A stretch of 64,000 nucleotides of DNA from Saccharopolyspora sp. SCSIO 74807 (GCF_037023755.1 NZ_CP146100.1:186001-250000); one strand, 5' to 3'. Counted from the first letter of the stretch, positions 9,370 through 17,749 are shown. The notes: generated from the sequence alone by a model not told the origin. Made by a program: numbers and translations.

Positions 9370-9534
9370 TAGACTGCGCCCCGACATCGAGCCGGTCCAG
9401 ACAGCCCGCCGCACCGCGGCCGGAGCCCCGATCGGTCCCGAAACCCACCAGCGGCGCCCGCAGGCGCCGGGCTCGTCCTTGTGATCCGCCACTGCGCGAC
9501 CTCCCCGAGACGTGCCAGTTTCCGGAGGTTCACA
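9370..9534 (+). promoter_or_regulatory. Putative promoter and long 5' UTR of the DEAD-box helicase
   Basis: A TAGACT hexamer at 9370-9375 fits an actinobacterial -10 box (TANNNT); no convincing -35 lies 17 bp upstream. If used, it leaves a 5' UTR of about 150 nt before the GGAGG at 9523-9527. Long leaders are common on cold-inducible helicase messages, but no defined RNA motif is recognised. Confidence 0.3.
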
Positions 9535-11100
9535 GTGCCCGACTCCGCGCCCGCACGTTCCCGGCGCCCGCGTCGCCGCAACGGCGGCAAGCCCGCCGCC
9601 GCGCCCGCGCCGAGCCTGTTCGACCAGGCCGGGGTGACCGCGGTCGACCCGGCGCCGTTCGACTCGCTCGGCCTGCCGCAGCGGCTGGTCCGCGAGCTGG
9701 CGGACGCGGGCATGACCGAGGCGTTCCCCATCCAGGCCGCGACCATCCCGGACGCGCTCAGCGGGCGGGACGTGCTCGGGCGCGGGCAGACCGGCTCCGG
9801 CAAGACGCTGGCGTTCGGCCTGCCGCTGCTGGCGATGCAGCAGGAGTCGGCGCGTCCGCTGCACCCGCGCGGCCTGGTGCTGGTGCCGACCCGCGAACTG
9901 GCCACGCAGGTCACGACCGCGCTCAAACCGCTGGCCAAGGTGCTGGGGATGTACGTGCGCGAGGTCGTCGGCGGGATGCCGTTCAACCGGCAGGCCGAGA
10001 CGTTGCGGCGCGGGGTGGACCTGCTCGTGGCCACGCCCGGCCGGTTGTCCGACCACGTGCGGCAGGGCACCTGCGTGCTGTCCGATGTGGAACGAACCGC
10101 GCTGGACGAGGCCGACCAGATGGCCGACATGGGTTTTCTCCCGCAGGTTCGGCAGATCCTGGACCTGATCCCGCCGGGTGGCCAGCGGCTGCTGTTCTCC
10201 GCGACGCTGGACGGCGACGTGGACCGGCTGGTGCGCGAGTACATGTCGGAGCCGGTGGTGCATTCGCTGGCACCGCCGGCGGCCAGCGTGGACCGCATGG
10301 ATCACCACCAGTTCCTCGTTGCCGCGCAGGAAAAGCAGCAGGTGCTCGCGCGCATCGCCGCCCGCGACGGGCGCACGATCATGTTCGTGCGCACCAAGCA
10401 CCACGCGGACCGGCTGACGAAGAAGCTGCGCGCGGCGGGAGTCCCCGCTGGCGCGCTGCACGGCGGCAAGGCGCAGAACGCGCGCACCCGCATCCTCGAC
10501 GAATTCCGTTCTGGCGCAACGGAAACGCTGGTCGCCACGAACGTCGCCGCCCGCGGCATCCACGTGGACGACGTGAGCCTGGTGGTCCACGTCGAGCCAC
10601 CCGCTGACCCGAAGGACTACCTGCACCGCGCCGGGCGGACCGCGCGCGCCGGGGCGACCGGCACGGTCGTGACGATCGTGACCGAGGACCAGCGGCAGGC
10701 GTTCCGGCAGATGGCCTCGAAGGCCGGAGTGACGGCGGAAACCACCGATATCTCCCCGGAATCGGCCGAACTGGCGGAACTCACCGGTGCGCGCGAGCCG
10801 AGCGGGGAACCGATTCAGTCCCAAAAGGACACCGGCGGCAAGCGGCGGGATTCCGCGCGCGGGCACGAGCGCGCGGCCAAGCCCCGGGACGACCACGGCG
10901 GCCGCGGCACGCGGAACAACCGGCGCGGGCAGGGTCGCGACGAGCACCGCCCACCGCGCGACGAGCAGCGCGGCCACGGGTCGGGCGAACGCGGCCGTCC
11001 GCGGGACGACCAGCGGGGACGCCCGGCAGGCGGTGGGCGCGGCAGGCGCGGCGGCTCCGGACGCGGCCCGCGCCGCCCCCGGCAGTCCTCGGCGGGCTGA
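9535..11100 (+). CDS. DEAD-box ATP-dependent RNA helicase
   Basis: A 521-residue superfamily 2 RNA helicase. The Q motif (FPIQAATIP) is at about residue 64, Walker A GQTGSGKT at 84-91, PTREL near 118, ATPGRL near 166, DEAD at 191-194, SAT shortly after, then ATNVAARGIHVDDV and HRAGRTARAG in the second RecA domain. From about residue 430 the chain is a basic, disordered RG/RGG-rich tail, typical of actinobacterial CsdA/RhlE-like helicases that act in ribosome assembly and RNA decay at low temperature. GTG 9535 has GGAGG at an eight-base spacing. An upstream GTG at 9481 lacks one. Confidence 0.95.
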   Translation: MPDSAPARSRRPRRRNGGKPAAAPAPSLFDQAGVTAVDPAPFDSLGLPQRLVRELADAGMTEAFPIQAATIPDALSGRDVLGRGQTGSGKTLAFGLPLLAMQQESARPLHPRGLVLVPTRELATQVTTALKPLAKVLGMYVREVVGGMPFNRQAETLRRGVDLLVATPGRLSDHVRQGTCVLSDVERTALDEADQMADMGFLPQVRQILDLIPPGGQRLLFSATLDGDVDRLVREYMSEPVVHSLAPPAASVDRMDHHQFLVAAQEKQQVLARIAARDGRTIMFVRTKHHADRLTKKLRAAGVPAGALHGGKAQNARTRILDEFRSGATETLVATNVAARGIHVDDVSLVVHVEPPADPKDYLHRAGRTARAGATGTVVTIVTEDQRQAFRQMASKAGVTAETTDISPESAELAELTGAREPSGEPIQSQKDTGGKRRDSARGHERAAKPRDDHGGRGTRNNRRGQGRDEHRPPRDEQRGHGSGERGRPRDDQRGRPAGGGRGRRGGSGRGPRRPRQSSAG

Positions 11101-11103
11101 GCC

Positions 11104-11517
11104 GTGGCGTCCCGCAAGGTCGCGCTTTCCGCTCCGAGCCCGGAATTCCTGGAGTTCTGGGCCGAGCCGCACCGCTGCACGCTCACGACCGTGCGGCCGG
11201 ACGGTACGCCGCACGTGGTGCCGGTGAACTCGACGCTGGACGCCGCAACGGGAATCGCCCGGGTGCTGTCTTCGTCCACTTCGCACAAAGTGCGGCAGGT
11301 CCGCGCGGCCGGGGAATCCGGTGCGCGGGTGGCCCTGTGCCAAGTGGACGGACGACGTTGGTCCACTGTGGAGGGTGTTGCGGTGGTCCGGGACGATCCG
11401 GGTGCGGTCGCCGACGCGGAATCCCGCGCCACGCACCGCTACGGCCGTGCGCCCCGGCCGAACCCGCGGCGAGTGGTCCTCGAGATCACCGCCACCCGGG
11501 TGCTCAGCAACCTCTGA
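11104..11517 (+). CDS. FMN/F420-binding split-barrel oxidoreductase (PNPOx-like)
   Basis: A 137-residue protein of the pyridoxamine-phosphate-oxidase-like split barrel, closest by eye to the small actinobacterial F420-dependent class. The barrel signature is RCTLTTVRPDGTPHVVPVNSTLD near residue 25, followed by SHKVRQVRA and a VDGRRWSTVEG strand. Such proteins reduce or bind flavin-like cofactors; the substrate is unknown. It starts three bases after the helicase stop and may be co-transcribed. A copy of GTCCACTGTGGAG, related to the over-represented motif, sits in the coding region at 11361. Confidence 0.8.
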   Translation: MASRKVALSAPSPEFLEFWAEPHRCTLTTVRPDGTPHVVPVNSTLDAATGIARVLSSSTSHKVRQVRAAGESGARVALCQVDGRRWSTVEGVAVVRDDPGAVADAESRATHRYGRAPRPNPRRVVLEITATRVLSNL

Positions 11518-11607
11518 CGCGCCGCGCGCCCGATCCGTTGCGGCAACGGATGGCCGCGCGGCCGCCTTTCCTGCTTGCCGTCCCGACAGCGCCACCCGTA
11601 GTGTCTC

Positions 11608-11642
11608 TAATGTTGAGCACTCTGTTTCAGATTTTGAGACAG
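11608..11642 (+). promoter_or_regulatory. Promoter with imperfect 21-bp dyad before the methyltransferase
   Basis: A -10-like TAATGT at 11608-11613 is followed by the imperfect palindrome CTGTTTCAGATTTTGAGACA(G) at 11622-11642, with 16 of 21 positions symmetric. The local A+T content is far above average. A dyad just after the likely transcription start is the position of a repressor operator. No adjacent regulator gene is obvious, so it may answer to a distant one. Confidence 0.4.
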
Positions 11643-11691
11643 CGTCGGCTTTGGGAGCCGGGGGTGCACATCGGGAAGGAGCCAGCCGACC

Positions 11692-12498
11692 GTGACATCC
11701 GACGAGGTCTACAGCCAGGGCCACGCGCAAAGCGTGGTGCGCTCGCAGCACTGGCGGACGGTGGACAATTCCGCACCGCACCTGGCCGCCGAGCTCCGCC
11801 CCGGGCAATCCGTGCTCGACGTGGGCTGCGGCCCGGGAACGATCACGGTCGACCTCGCCCGGCGGGTGGCGCCGGGCGGCGTGATCGGCTTGGACGCGGT
11901 CGAATCGGTGCTGGCCCAGGGCCGGGACAACGCCGCTGACCTGGACAACGTCGAATTCCGGTGCGGCGACGCCTACACGCTGGACTTCCCCGACGACTCG
12001 TTCGACGTGGTGCACGCCCACCAGGTGCTGCTGCACCTGACCGACCCGGTGGCCGCGCTGCGCGAGATGCTGCGGGTCACCCGCCCCGGCGGCGTTGTCG
12101 CGGTGCGCGACTGCGACTACTCCGGAGCGATCTGGTGGCCCGCGGACGATCGGCTGGAGCGCTGGCGCGAGGTGTACCAGGCGGTCGCGCGGGCCGGGGG
12201 CACCGAGCCGGACGCCGGCCGCCGGATCATCAGTTGGGCGCACGCCGCCGGAGCCGTCGACGTGACGCCGAGCGCGTCGATCTGGTGCCACTCCAGCCCG
12301 AACGAACGGGCCTGGTGGGGCGGCATGTGGGCGGAGCGCATCCTCGATTCCCGCATCGCCGGAAGAGCCCTCGAAGGCGGCCACGCGACCCGCGAGGACC
12401 TGACGGCGATCTCGGCCGCGTGGACTGAATGGGCGCAGCACCCCGACGGCTGGTTCTCCATCCCGCACGGCGAGGCGCTCTGCCGCGTCACGGAGTGA
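11692..12498 (+). CDS. Class I SAM-dependent methyltransferase (UbiE/Methyltransf_11-like)
   Basis: A 268-residue Rossmann-fold methyltransferase. The SAM-binding motif I is VLDVGCGPGTITVDLA near residue 43, the acidic motif II is in GVIGLDAVE, motif III in FRCGDAYTLDFPDDSFDVVH, and motif IV in LRVTRPGGVVAVRD. The C-terminal third carries the substrate-recognition part, including WCHSSPNERAWWGGMWAERI. The substrate is unknown; similar proteins are called UbiE-like. It starts at GTG 11692 after an AAGGAG Shine-Dalgarno. Confidence 0.88.
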   Translation: MTSDEVYSQGHAQSVVRSQHWRTVDNSAPHLAAELRPGQSVLDVGCGPGTITVDLARRVAPGGVIGLDAVESVLAQGRDNAADLDNVEFRCGDAYTLDFPDDSFDVVHAHQVLLHLTDPVAALREMLRVTRPGGVVAVRDCDYSGAIWWPADDRLERWREVYQAVARAGGTEPDAGRRIISWAHAAGAVDVTPSASIWCHSSPNERAWWGGMWAERILDSRIAGRALEGGHATREDLTAISAAWTEWAQHPDGWFSIPHGEALCRVTE

Positions 12499-12602
12499 GG
12501 ACTCCGCCGACCTCGGCCCGCTCAGCAGCGCGACACCGCGCGTGCACTGAACGCGCCGGAACGCCCGCGCACCAACGGCGAACCCGCCGGTACGTTGCGC
12601 GC

Positions 12603-13301
12603 ATGGACGAGATCACTGAGCTCGCGCCGCGCCCGATCCGGCGGATGCTGCTGGGCCAGTCTTGGCTGGATCTGACGTTCCTGCACTGGGAGGCCGATCC
12701 GGAACGGGTCGCGCGGTTCCTGCCCGCGGGCACCCGGCCGGACCTGTTCGACGGGCGGTCCTACGTCGGGCTGGTGCCGTTCCGGATGCACCGGGTGGGG
12801 CCTGGTTTCGGAGTCCCGTACTTCGGCGATTTCGCGGAAACCAACGTCCGTCTGTACACAGTGGACGATCAGGGGCGGCGAGGTGTGGTGTTCCGTTCGC
12901 TGGAGGCCGCGCGGCTGCTACCCGTGCTGATCGCGAGAGCCTCGCTGCGGCTGCCGTACAGGTGGGCATCGATGCGCCTGCACCGCGACGGCGACGCGGT
13001 CCGCTACACCGCCCGGCGTCGGATCCGCGGGCTGCGCAGCGACATCACCGTCCGGGTCGGCGAGCGGATCGCGCATCCGAGCAAGCTGGAGCACTTCCTC
13101 ACCGCCCGATGGGGGATGCACGTGCCCTGGTACGGCCGCACGATCTACGTCCCCAACGAACATCCGACCTGGCCGCTGCACCGCGCTGAACTGCTGGAAT
13201 GCGAGGACGAGCTGCTGGCGGGAGCTGGTTTCCCGGTTTCCGGCCCGCCGTGCAGCGTGCTGTGGTCGCCGGGCGTGGCCGTGCGCTTCGGCACCACCTA
13301 G
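12603..13301 (+). CDS. DUF2071 (YqjF-like) protein
   Basis: A 232-residue protein of the DUF2071/YqjF family, an acetoacetate-decarboxylase-like beta fold of unknown function. Family features are the N-terminal WLDLTFLHWEADPERVARFL, the DGRSYVGLVPFRM strand, the NVRLYTVDDQGRRGVVFRSL segment, and a C-terminal PFRM/ HFLTARWGMH-type region. Residues needed for decarboxylase Schiff-base formation are not evident. ATG 12603 gives a length typical of the family. It stands alone between the methyltransferase and cobL. Confidence 0.8.
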   Translation: MDEITELAPRPIRRMLLGQSWLDLTFLHWEADPERVARFLPAGTRPDLFDGRSYVGLVPFRMHRVGPGFGVPYFGDFAETNVRLYTVDDQGRRGVVFRSLEAARLLPVLIARASLRLPYRWASMRLHRDGDAVRYTARRRIRGLRSDITVRVGERIAHPSKLEHFLTARWGMHVPWYGRTIYVPNEHPTWPLHRAELLECEDELLAGAGFPVSGPPCSVLWSPGVAVRFGTT

Positions 13302-13337
13302 CGCGCCGGACCGCGCTGCCGTGATGAGGTTGCGGGC

Positions 13338-14555
13338 GTGAGTGCGCAGCGGAAACCGGTGGACGTGGTGGGCATCGGCGCGGACGGCTGGGACGGCCTG
13401 TCCGCGGCGGCCCAGCGGCGTGTCCGGGACGCGGAGGTGCTGTTCGGCAGCCGCCGCCAGCTCGACCTGGTTCCCGAGCCCGCGCAGGAACTCGTCGAGT
13501 GGCCATCGCCGATGCTGCCCGCGCTGCCCGGCCTGTTCGAGCAGTACGAAGGCCGCGCGATCTGCGTGCTGGCCAGCGGCGATCCGATGTTCCACGGCAT
13601 CGGCTCCACGCTGGCCCGGGTGCTCGGCGCGGAGCGGCTGCGGGTGCTGCCGCACGTGTCGTCGGTGTCGCTGGCCTGCGCGCGGATGGGCTGGCCCGCG
13701 CACGACACGCAGGTGGTGAGTCTGGTCGGCAAGCACACCGAGCTGCTGCACCCGCAGGTCCAGCCGGGCAGCCGGCTGCTGGTGCTCAGCTCGGACGAGC
13801 ACACTCCCGCGCAGGTGGCGGCGCTGCTGGTCGCACGGGATTTCGGCAGCAGCGAGATCACCGTGCTCGGCGACCTCGGCGCGCCGGCGGAGTCCCGCCT
13901 GGACTGCACCGCCGCGCAATGGCCGAGCCCGCAGGTCTCCGCGCTGAACGTGGTCGCCGTGCATTGCCGCGCCGATCCGGACGCGCAGCGCCTCCCCCGC
14001 ACGCCGGGCTTGCCGGACGAGGCGTTCCTGCACGACGGCCAGCTCACCAAGCGGGACGTGCGCGCGCTGACCCTCGCCCGGCTCGGCCCGATGCCCGGTG
14101 AGCTGTTGTGGGACGTGGGTGCGGGCGCCGGTAGCATCGCGATCGAATGGATGCGCGCCGACGAGTCCTGCCGGGCGGTGGCGATCGAGCACCGCGAGGA
14201 CCGCGCGGCCCGCGTGACGACGAACGCGTTGAGCCTCGGCGTCCCCGGCCTGCGACTGGTCGTCGGTGCCGCGCCGGAGGCGCTGGACGGGCTGGACCCT
14301 CCGGACGCGATCTTCGTAGGTGGCGGCTCGACCGCGCCCGGTGTGCTCGATGCGTGTTGGAACGCGCTGCGCCCGGGCGGCCGCCTGGTGGTGAACGCGG
14401 TGACGATCGAATCGGAGGTGCTGGTGGCGGACTGGTACGGCCGCTGCGGCGGTGAGCTGGTGCGGATTTCCTCGGAGCACGCCTCGCCGGTCGGTGGTTT
14501 CACCGGCTGGCGGCCCGCGATGCGGATCACCCAGTGGGCGGTGACCAAGCGATGA
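13338..14555 (+). CDS. cobL: Precorrin-6Y C5,15-methyltransferase (decarboxylating), CobL
   Basis: A 405-residue fusion of CbiE (residues 1-205, corrin methyltransferase fold) and CbiT (about 215-405, class I methyltransferase fold). CobL methylates C5 and C15 of precorrin-6B and decarboxylates the C12 acetate. CbiE landmarks are VGIGADGWDGLS at the N-terminus, LASGDPMFHGIG near residue 80 and SSVSLACARMGWP. CbiT landmarks are LLWDVGAGAGSIAIEWMR (SAM loop) and IFVGGGS. It starts at GTG 13338 after GAGG. Its stop overlaps the cobM start by four bases (ATGA), so the two are translationally coupled. This is the canonical copy; a more divergent one lies at 45030-46226. Confidence 0.93.
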   Translation: MSAQRKPVDVVGIGADGWDGLSAAAQRRVRDAEVLFGSRRQLDLVPEPAQELVEWPSPMLPALPGLFEQYEGRAICVLASGDPMFHGIGSTLARVLGAERLRVLPHVSSVSLACARMGWPAHDTQVVSLVGKHTELLHPQVQPGSRLLVLSSDEHTPAQVAALLVARDFGSSEITVLGDLGAPAESRLDCTAAQWPSPQVSALNVVAVHCRADPDAQRLPRTPGLPDEAFLHDGQLTKRDVRALTLARLGPMPGELLWDVGAGAGSIAIEWMRADESCRAVAIEHREDRAARVTTNALSLGVPGLRLVVGAAPEALDGLDPPDAIFVGGGSTAPGVLDACWNALRPGGRLVVNAVTIESEVLVADWYGRCGGELVRISSEHASPVGGFTGWRPAMRITQWAVTKR

Positions 14556-15295
14556 CCGTGCACTTCATCGGCGCCGGGCCGGGCGCGGCGGACCTGATCA
14601 CGGTGCGCGGACGGGATGTCTTGGCGGCTTCGCCGGTGTGCCTGTACGCGGGCAGCCTGGTGCCGGTCGAGCTGCTGGCGCACTGCCCCGCGGATGCTCG
14701 GCTGGTCGACACCGCGCAGTTGAACCTGGACCAGATCCTCGACGAGCTGATCGCCGCGCACGAGTCCGGGCTGGACGTGGCGCGGCTGCACTCCGGCGAT
14801 CCTTCGGTGTTCAGCGCCGTCGCCGAGCAGATGCGCCGCCTCGACGCGGCCGGGGTGCCCTACGACGTGGTCCCCGGCGTGCCCGCGTTCGCCGCTGCTG
14901 CCGCGACGCTCAACCGCGAGCTGACCGTGCCCGGCGTCGGCCAGACCGTGGTGCTCACCCGCACGTCCGCGCAGGCCACGCCGATGCCGGAAGGCGAAGA
15001 CCTCGCCACCCTCGGGCAGAGCGGTTCGACGCTGGTGCTGCACCTGGCGGTCAACCGGATCGAGTCGATGGTCGAGCAGCTGCTGCCGAACTACGGCCCG
15101 GACTGCCCCGTCGCGGTCGTCGCCGGCGCCAGCCGGGAGGACGAGATCGTGCTGCGCGGCACGCTCACCGACATCGCTCCCGCCGTGCGCGAGGCGGGCA
15201 TCAAGCGCACCGCGGTGATCGTGGTCGGGTCGGTGCTGACGGCTTCGACTTTCCCGGACAGCCACCTGTATTCGACCGCGCGCTGCCGCGACTGA
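14552..15295 (+). CDS. cobM: Precorrin-4 C11-methyltransferase, CobM
   Basis: A 247-residue tetrapyrrole methylase that adds the C11 methyl to precorrin-4. Family signatures are the N-terminal FIGAGPGAADLITVRG, the YAGSLVP and RLHSGDPSVFSAVAEQM segments, and VVPGVPAFAAAAATLNRELT. Length is the family norm. The ATG at 14552 overlaps the cobL stop. A hairpin element follows 12 bp after the stop and probably ends the cobLM transcript. A second, extended cobM-like gene is at 46412-47926. Confidence 0.95.
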   Translation: MTVHFIGAGPGAADLITVRGRDVLAASPVCLYAGSLVPVELLAHCPADARLVDTAQLNLDQILDELIAAHESGLDVARLHSGDPSVFSAVAEQMRRLDAAGVPYDVVPGVPAFAAAAATLNRELTVPGVGQTVVLTRTSAQATPMPEGEDLATLGQSGSTLVLHLAVNRIESMVEQLLPNYGPDCPVAVVAGASREDEIVLRGTLTDIAPAVREAGIKRTAVIVVGSVLTASTFPDSHLYSTARCRD

Positions 15296-15307
15296 CTCGG
15301 CCATTTC

Positions 15308-15360
15308 GGAGTGAAGGGGTCGTTCGCCCCGACAAATTGGGCGAAGGGGCCCATTACTCC
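15308..15360. repeat. Dispersed hairpin element, copy 3
   Basis: Lies 12 bp after the cobM stop. Arms are GGAGTGAAGGGGTCGTTCGC and its degenerate complement ending CCATTACTCC; the loop contains ACAAATTGGGC. A probable terminator of cobL-cobM. Confidence 0.75.
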
Positions 15361-15422
15361 GGTGATCGTGCCCGGTGGCGACGGCCCGCGAGCAGTGGTG
15401 AGCGCTCGGCCGGCCCCCGGTT

Positions 15423-15626
15423 TCAGCCACGCTCCGGACCGCGCACTCGGCGCCGAGCGAGTTCGAACACGCTCGCCGACAGCACAATCGCGTCGAGCAC
15501 TACCAGCGCCCACAACACCGGCCCGGGCAGCAACGAGGACGAAGCGCTCGCCGAGACCAACGCGACCAGCACCAGCCCCAGCACAACTGCCGCGGCCATC
15601 AGGAACCGCGACGGAATCCCTCTCAT
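15423..15626 (-). CDS. Small two-helix membrane protein, unknown
   Basis: A 67-residue hydrophobic protein, not recognised. Two membrane segments are visible: FLMAAAVVLGLVLVALVSAS and WALVVLDAIVLSASVFELA. The C-terminus is arginine-rich (RRRVRGPERG), which puts it on the cytoplasmic side by the positive-inside rule. The ATG at 15626 has GGGGTGA upstream. A longer frame from 15686 would start inside hairpin copy 4 and is less likely. Confidence 0.5.
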   Translation of the reverse strand: MRGIPSRFLMAAAVVLGLVLVALVSASASSSLLPGPVLWALVVLDAIVLSASVFELARRRVRGPERG

Positions 15627-15650
15627 CCGCTCACCCCGCCATGATCTTCC

Positions 15651-15701
15651 GAGTGAACGGACCATTCGTCCCACTAGATTGGTCAAACGGTCCGTTCACT
15701 C
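15651..15701. repeat. Dispersed hairpin element, copy 4
   Basis: Arms GAGTGAACGGACCATTCGTC and complement ending ACGGTCCGTTCACTC; the loop carries ACTAGATTGG, close to the family consensus. It lies 13 bp after the stop of the DUF397 gene on the minus strand, a terminator position for that operon. Confidence 0.8.
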
Positions 15702-15714
15702 ATGTGCGAACGGG

Positions 15715-15927
15715 TTACGACTCGCGGAGGGAGGCGGTGAACGCCGCCCACTCGGCGCGGGTGAACGTCAGGATCGGGCTGGTTGAGCCGAGTTTGGAGT
15801 CGCGGACGCCGACGACACCCGGTGCGGAACCGACCTCGACGCAACCGTTCTGCGCTTGGCTGCGAGTGGACTTGCGCCAGTTGGTCACGGGGTCGACGTC
15901 GGCTTGCTGGTGGAGCATGGTGCTCAA
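15715..15927 (-). CDS. DUF397 protein
   Basis: A 70-residue DUF397 protein. The domain runs from NWRKSTRSQAQNGCVEVGSA to the C-terminus and ends in the usual TRAEWAAFTASLRES. DUF397 proteins are partners of DUF5753-type XRE regulators in actinobacteria; some pairs affect development and antibiotic production. The TTG at 15927 overlaps the stop of the XRE gene upstream (TTGA), typical of these pairs. An ATG at 15918 is the alternative start. Confidence 0.88.
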   Translation of the reverse strand: MSTMLHQQADVDPVTNWRKSTRSQAQNGCVEVGSAPGVVGVRDSKLGSTSPILTFTRAEWAAFTASLRES

Positions 15928-16790
15928 AGATCCTTCGCTATTCGCTCGATCAACTCGATCGAGTCTCGCTGCTTGCAGGAAGCGACTTGCAAGCGGGTTA
16001 GCGTCTCGCGGTACTTCCGCACATTCTCCGGTTCGTCGTAGTAGATACCTCTGACTCGCGTCTCCGCGTAGACCATCCCGAGATCACCGTCGAAGTCCGG
16101 CGGGTAGGTCAGGATGGTGAACGCACCTTCGGTACCAGCATGTGCGCCCGCGTCGAGGGGCAACACCTGCACTTCGACGTTCGGACGTTGCGCCAACCGG
16201 ACCAGCTCGTCGAACTGCGCGCGCATCACGTCCGCGCCACCCACTGAACGACGCAACGCAGCTTCATCGAGAATCGCCCAGACCGACGGCGGATGTTCTC
16301 GCCCCAGTACTTCCCGTTGCCGGGCCATCCGGAGTTCGACCCGACGCGAAACCTCGTCATCGGGCAGCTCAGGCTCGCCGGCGCGGACGATGGACTCGGC
16401 GTATTCGCGGGTCTGAAACAGTCCCGGCACCACTTGGACATCCCAGCTCTCGATCTTGGACGCCATCGCCTCGAGCCCGAGGAAGAGCTTGAAGTACTCG
16501 GGTAGCGCGCTGTCGTCCGCATCGAACCCGATCCACCAGTCGGTGCCCTTGCGCGCCCGGTCGCGCAGCGTCAGGAAGAACTCGACCCGGTCCGAGACTC
16601 CGTACAGCCGCAGCAGCGTCTCCAGCTCCAGGGCTTTCGGCATTCGGCGGCCGACCTCGAAGTGGCCGAGGTTCTGGATGCTGCCGTGGATCGCTTTCGC
16701 GGCTTCTGCCCTCGTGTGGCCGCTTCGTTCCCGCAGCCGCGTCAGCTCCCCTGCGATCCAGCGCTTCAACGCGGTCGGACTCGTGCTCAC
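15924..16790 (-). CDS. XRE-family regulator with DUF5753 domain
   Basis: A 288-residue regulator. The N-terminal helix-turn-helix spans about residues 12-70 (ELTRLRERSGHTRAEAAKAI, then SIQNLGHFEVGRRMPKALEL), and the DUF5753 domain follows from about 90, with VPGLFQTREYAESIVRAG and EVLGREHPPSVWAILDEAAL as landmarks. It pairs with the overlapping DUF397 gene. GTG 16790 has a strong GGAGGT. The divergent promoter region contains two inverted repeats that may be its own operator. Confidence 0.92.
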   Translation of the reverse strand: MSTSPTALKRWIAGELTRLRERSGHTRAEAAKAIHGSIQNLGHFEVGRRMPKALELETLLRLYGVSDRVEFFLTLRDRARKGTDWWIGFDADDSALPEYFKLFLGLEAMASKIESWDVQVVPGLFQTREYAESIVRAGEPELPDDEVSRRVELRMARQREVLGREHPPSVWAILDEAALRRSVGGADVMRAQFDELVRLAQRPNVEVQVLPLDAGAHAGTEGAFTILTYPPDFDGDLGMVYAETRVRGIYYDEPENVRKYRETLTRLQVASCKQRDSIELIERIAKDL

Positions 16791-16867
16791 CCGCTACCTC
16801 CATCCCGTCGCACGGAGTCTGCCCCGGCGCGCGAGCCAACATCATCACCCGATCAGGGATCTAGATC

Positions 16868-16916
16868 GGAGCACATCGCAAATGTATCGTGCTCCACATC
16901 GGTGATCGACACCGAT
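16868..16916. promoter_or_regulatory. Paired dyads in the XRE divergent promoter region
   Basis: GGAGCAC-N14-GTGCTCC at 16868-16895 and ATCGGTG-N5-CACCGAT at 16898-16916 are two perfect 7-bp-arm inverted repeats in tandem between the XRE gene and the small gene at 17057. This is a plausible autoregulatory operator. The sequences of the two dyads differ, so one could serve another protein. Confidence 0.5.
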
Positions 16917-17056
16917 CACGATCCCACCAGGCACTGGCGCTCCCTCCCCCGCCTTCGCCTGGTGCCACCGGCGGGGCCGGACCGAAACGCCCCCGACGCG
17001 GTTCGGTTCCGCCGGTCCTCCCTCCCGATCTCCCTGCATGGAACGGAGTTCGCATC

Positions 17057-17353
17057 ATGGACGCGATCGGAAACCTGCAAATTCTTGTAGCGCAAGGATT
17101 CCGCTGCGTCCCGGTGCACAACGACGCGGGTGAGCTCGACGCGCTGCTGTACGCGCGGTACTGGCCTTCCGGGGTGGTCGACGTCGTGATCGTCTACTCG
17201 CACGAAGAGGCTTTCGCTTACCGCGCAAGCGGAATCGACCCGCGCACTCCCCTGCTCTCCGGCCCCGCGCACCTGCACTGGCGGCAAGCGGGCCACCCGG
17301 CCCCGGTGACCGCCGCCGTCCTCGGACTCGACGGCCGGAGAGCCGGTACCTGA
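17057..17353 (+). CDS. Small orphan protein next to XRE/DUF397 module
   Basis: A 98-residue soluble protein I do not recognise. It begins MDAIGNLQILVAQGFRCVPV and has an alternating hydrophobic pattern (ALLYARYWPSGVVDVVIVYS) suggesting a small alpha/beta fold, then EEAFAYRASG and a proline-rich end. The ATG at 17057 has GGAG ten bases upstream. It is divergent from the XRE gene and shares the dyad-rich promoter region, so the same regulator may control it, as is common for small genes beside these pairs. Confidence 0.6.
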   Translation: MDAIGNLQILVAQGFRCVPVHNDAGELDALLYARYWPSGVVDVVIVYSHEEAFAYRASGIDPRTPLLSGPAHLHWRQAGHPAPVTAAVLGLDGRRAGT

Positions 17354-17501
17354 CGAACGGAACCGACAGGCTCAAGCCCACCGCTGCAGCAAAACCACAG
17401 CCTGGTTCGACACTGCCACCTTGTAGCGGCAAGGAGCGTTGCGAATAGAGAGAACCCGTGGCCGCGGTGTGCGGGTAGCGTCGGCGACCTACTCGAAGTC
17501 C

Positions 17502-17620
17502 GCCCAGCTAGATCGCCACCCCGGTTGATCATCAAGATCTCCACCTCGAACGGTGCGCCTTGAGCGTCGTCAGTGCGACATCGCGGGCGCGGGTGGCGAC
17601 GAGGTCGCCGAGGACGATGC
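17502..17620 (-). pseudogene. Decayed duplicate of the cbiD 3' end
   Basis: Bases 17521-17619 match the 3' end of the intact cbiD (18523-18621) with about six substitutions and one deleted base in roughly 98 positions, in the same orientation. The deletion breaks the frame. Translated, it still gives GAPFEVEILMINRGGDLAGR, against GAPVEVEILVINRGGDLVGR in CbiD. No other part of cbiD is present. The intact gene lies about 1 kb downstream, and the Abi-like gene lies between the copies. Confidence 0.85.
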
Positions 17621-17663
17621 GCACTGATCACAAGCCAGCGTGCACCGGACGAGCAAAAAAGTA

Positions 17664-17699
17664 CCCCGGGCGCGTGCCGAAGCACTGGCGATCCCGGGG
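17664..17699. other. Nested strong hairpin before the Abi-like gene
   Basis: Outer stem CCCCGGG (17664-17670) pairs with CCCGGGG (17693-17699). An inner stem GTGC-CGAA-GCAC sits at 17674-17685, closed by a GNRA-type-like tetraloop. A run of six A residues lies just before it. It could terminate transcription from the left or be part of a small RNA. The rest of the 17354-17748 gap contains only the cbiD remnant and a possible promoter. Confidence 0.45.
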
Positions 17700-17736
17700 A
17701 CTTCGACGCGAACAATAGCATGGGCACGCTGAGTGA

Positions 17737-17749
17737 TACAACATCACTG
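17737..17749 (+). promoter_or_regulatory. Possible leaderless promoter of the Abi-like gene
   Basis: TGATACAAC gives an extended -10 (TACAAC at 17737-17742). Its expected start point, seven bases downstream, is the G of the GTG start codon at 17749, and there is no Shine-Dalgarno. No clear -35. Confidence 0.3.

Noticed and set aside
15627-15686. Longer N-terminus for the small membrane protein at 15423
   Set aside because: Would begin within the hairpin element; the ATG at 15626 with GGGGTGA is better placed.
17400-17500. tRNA-like sequence (GGTTCGACA) near 17401
   Set aside because: No cloverleaf can be built around it; no tRNA was found elsewhere in the window either.
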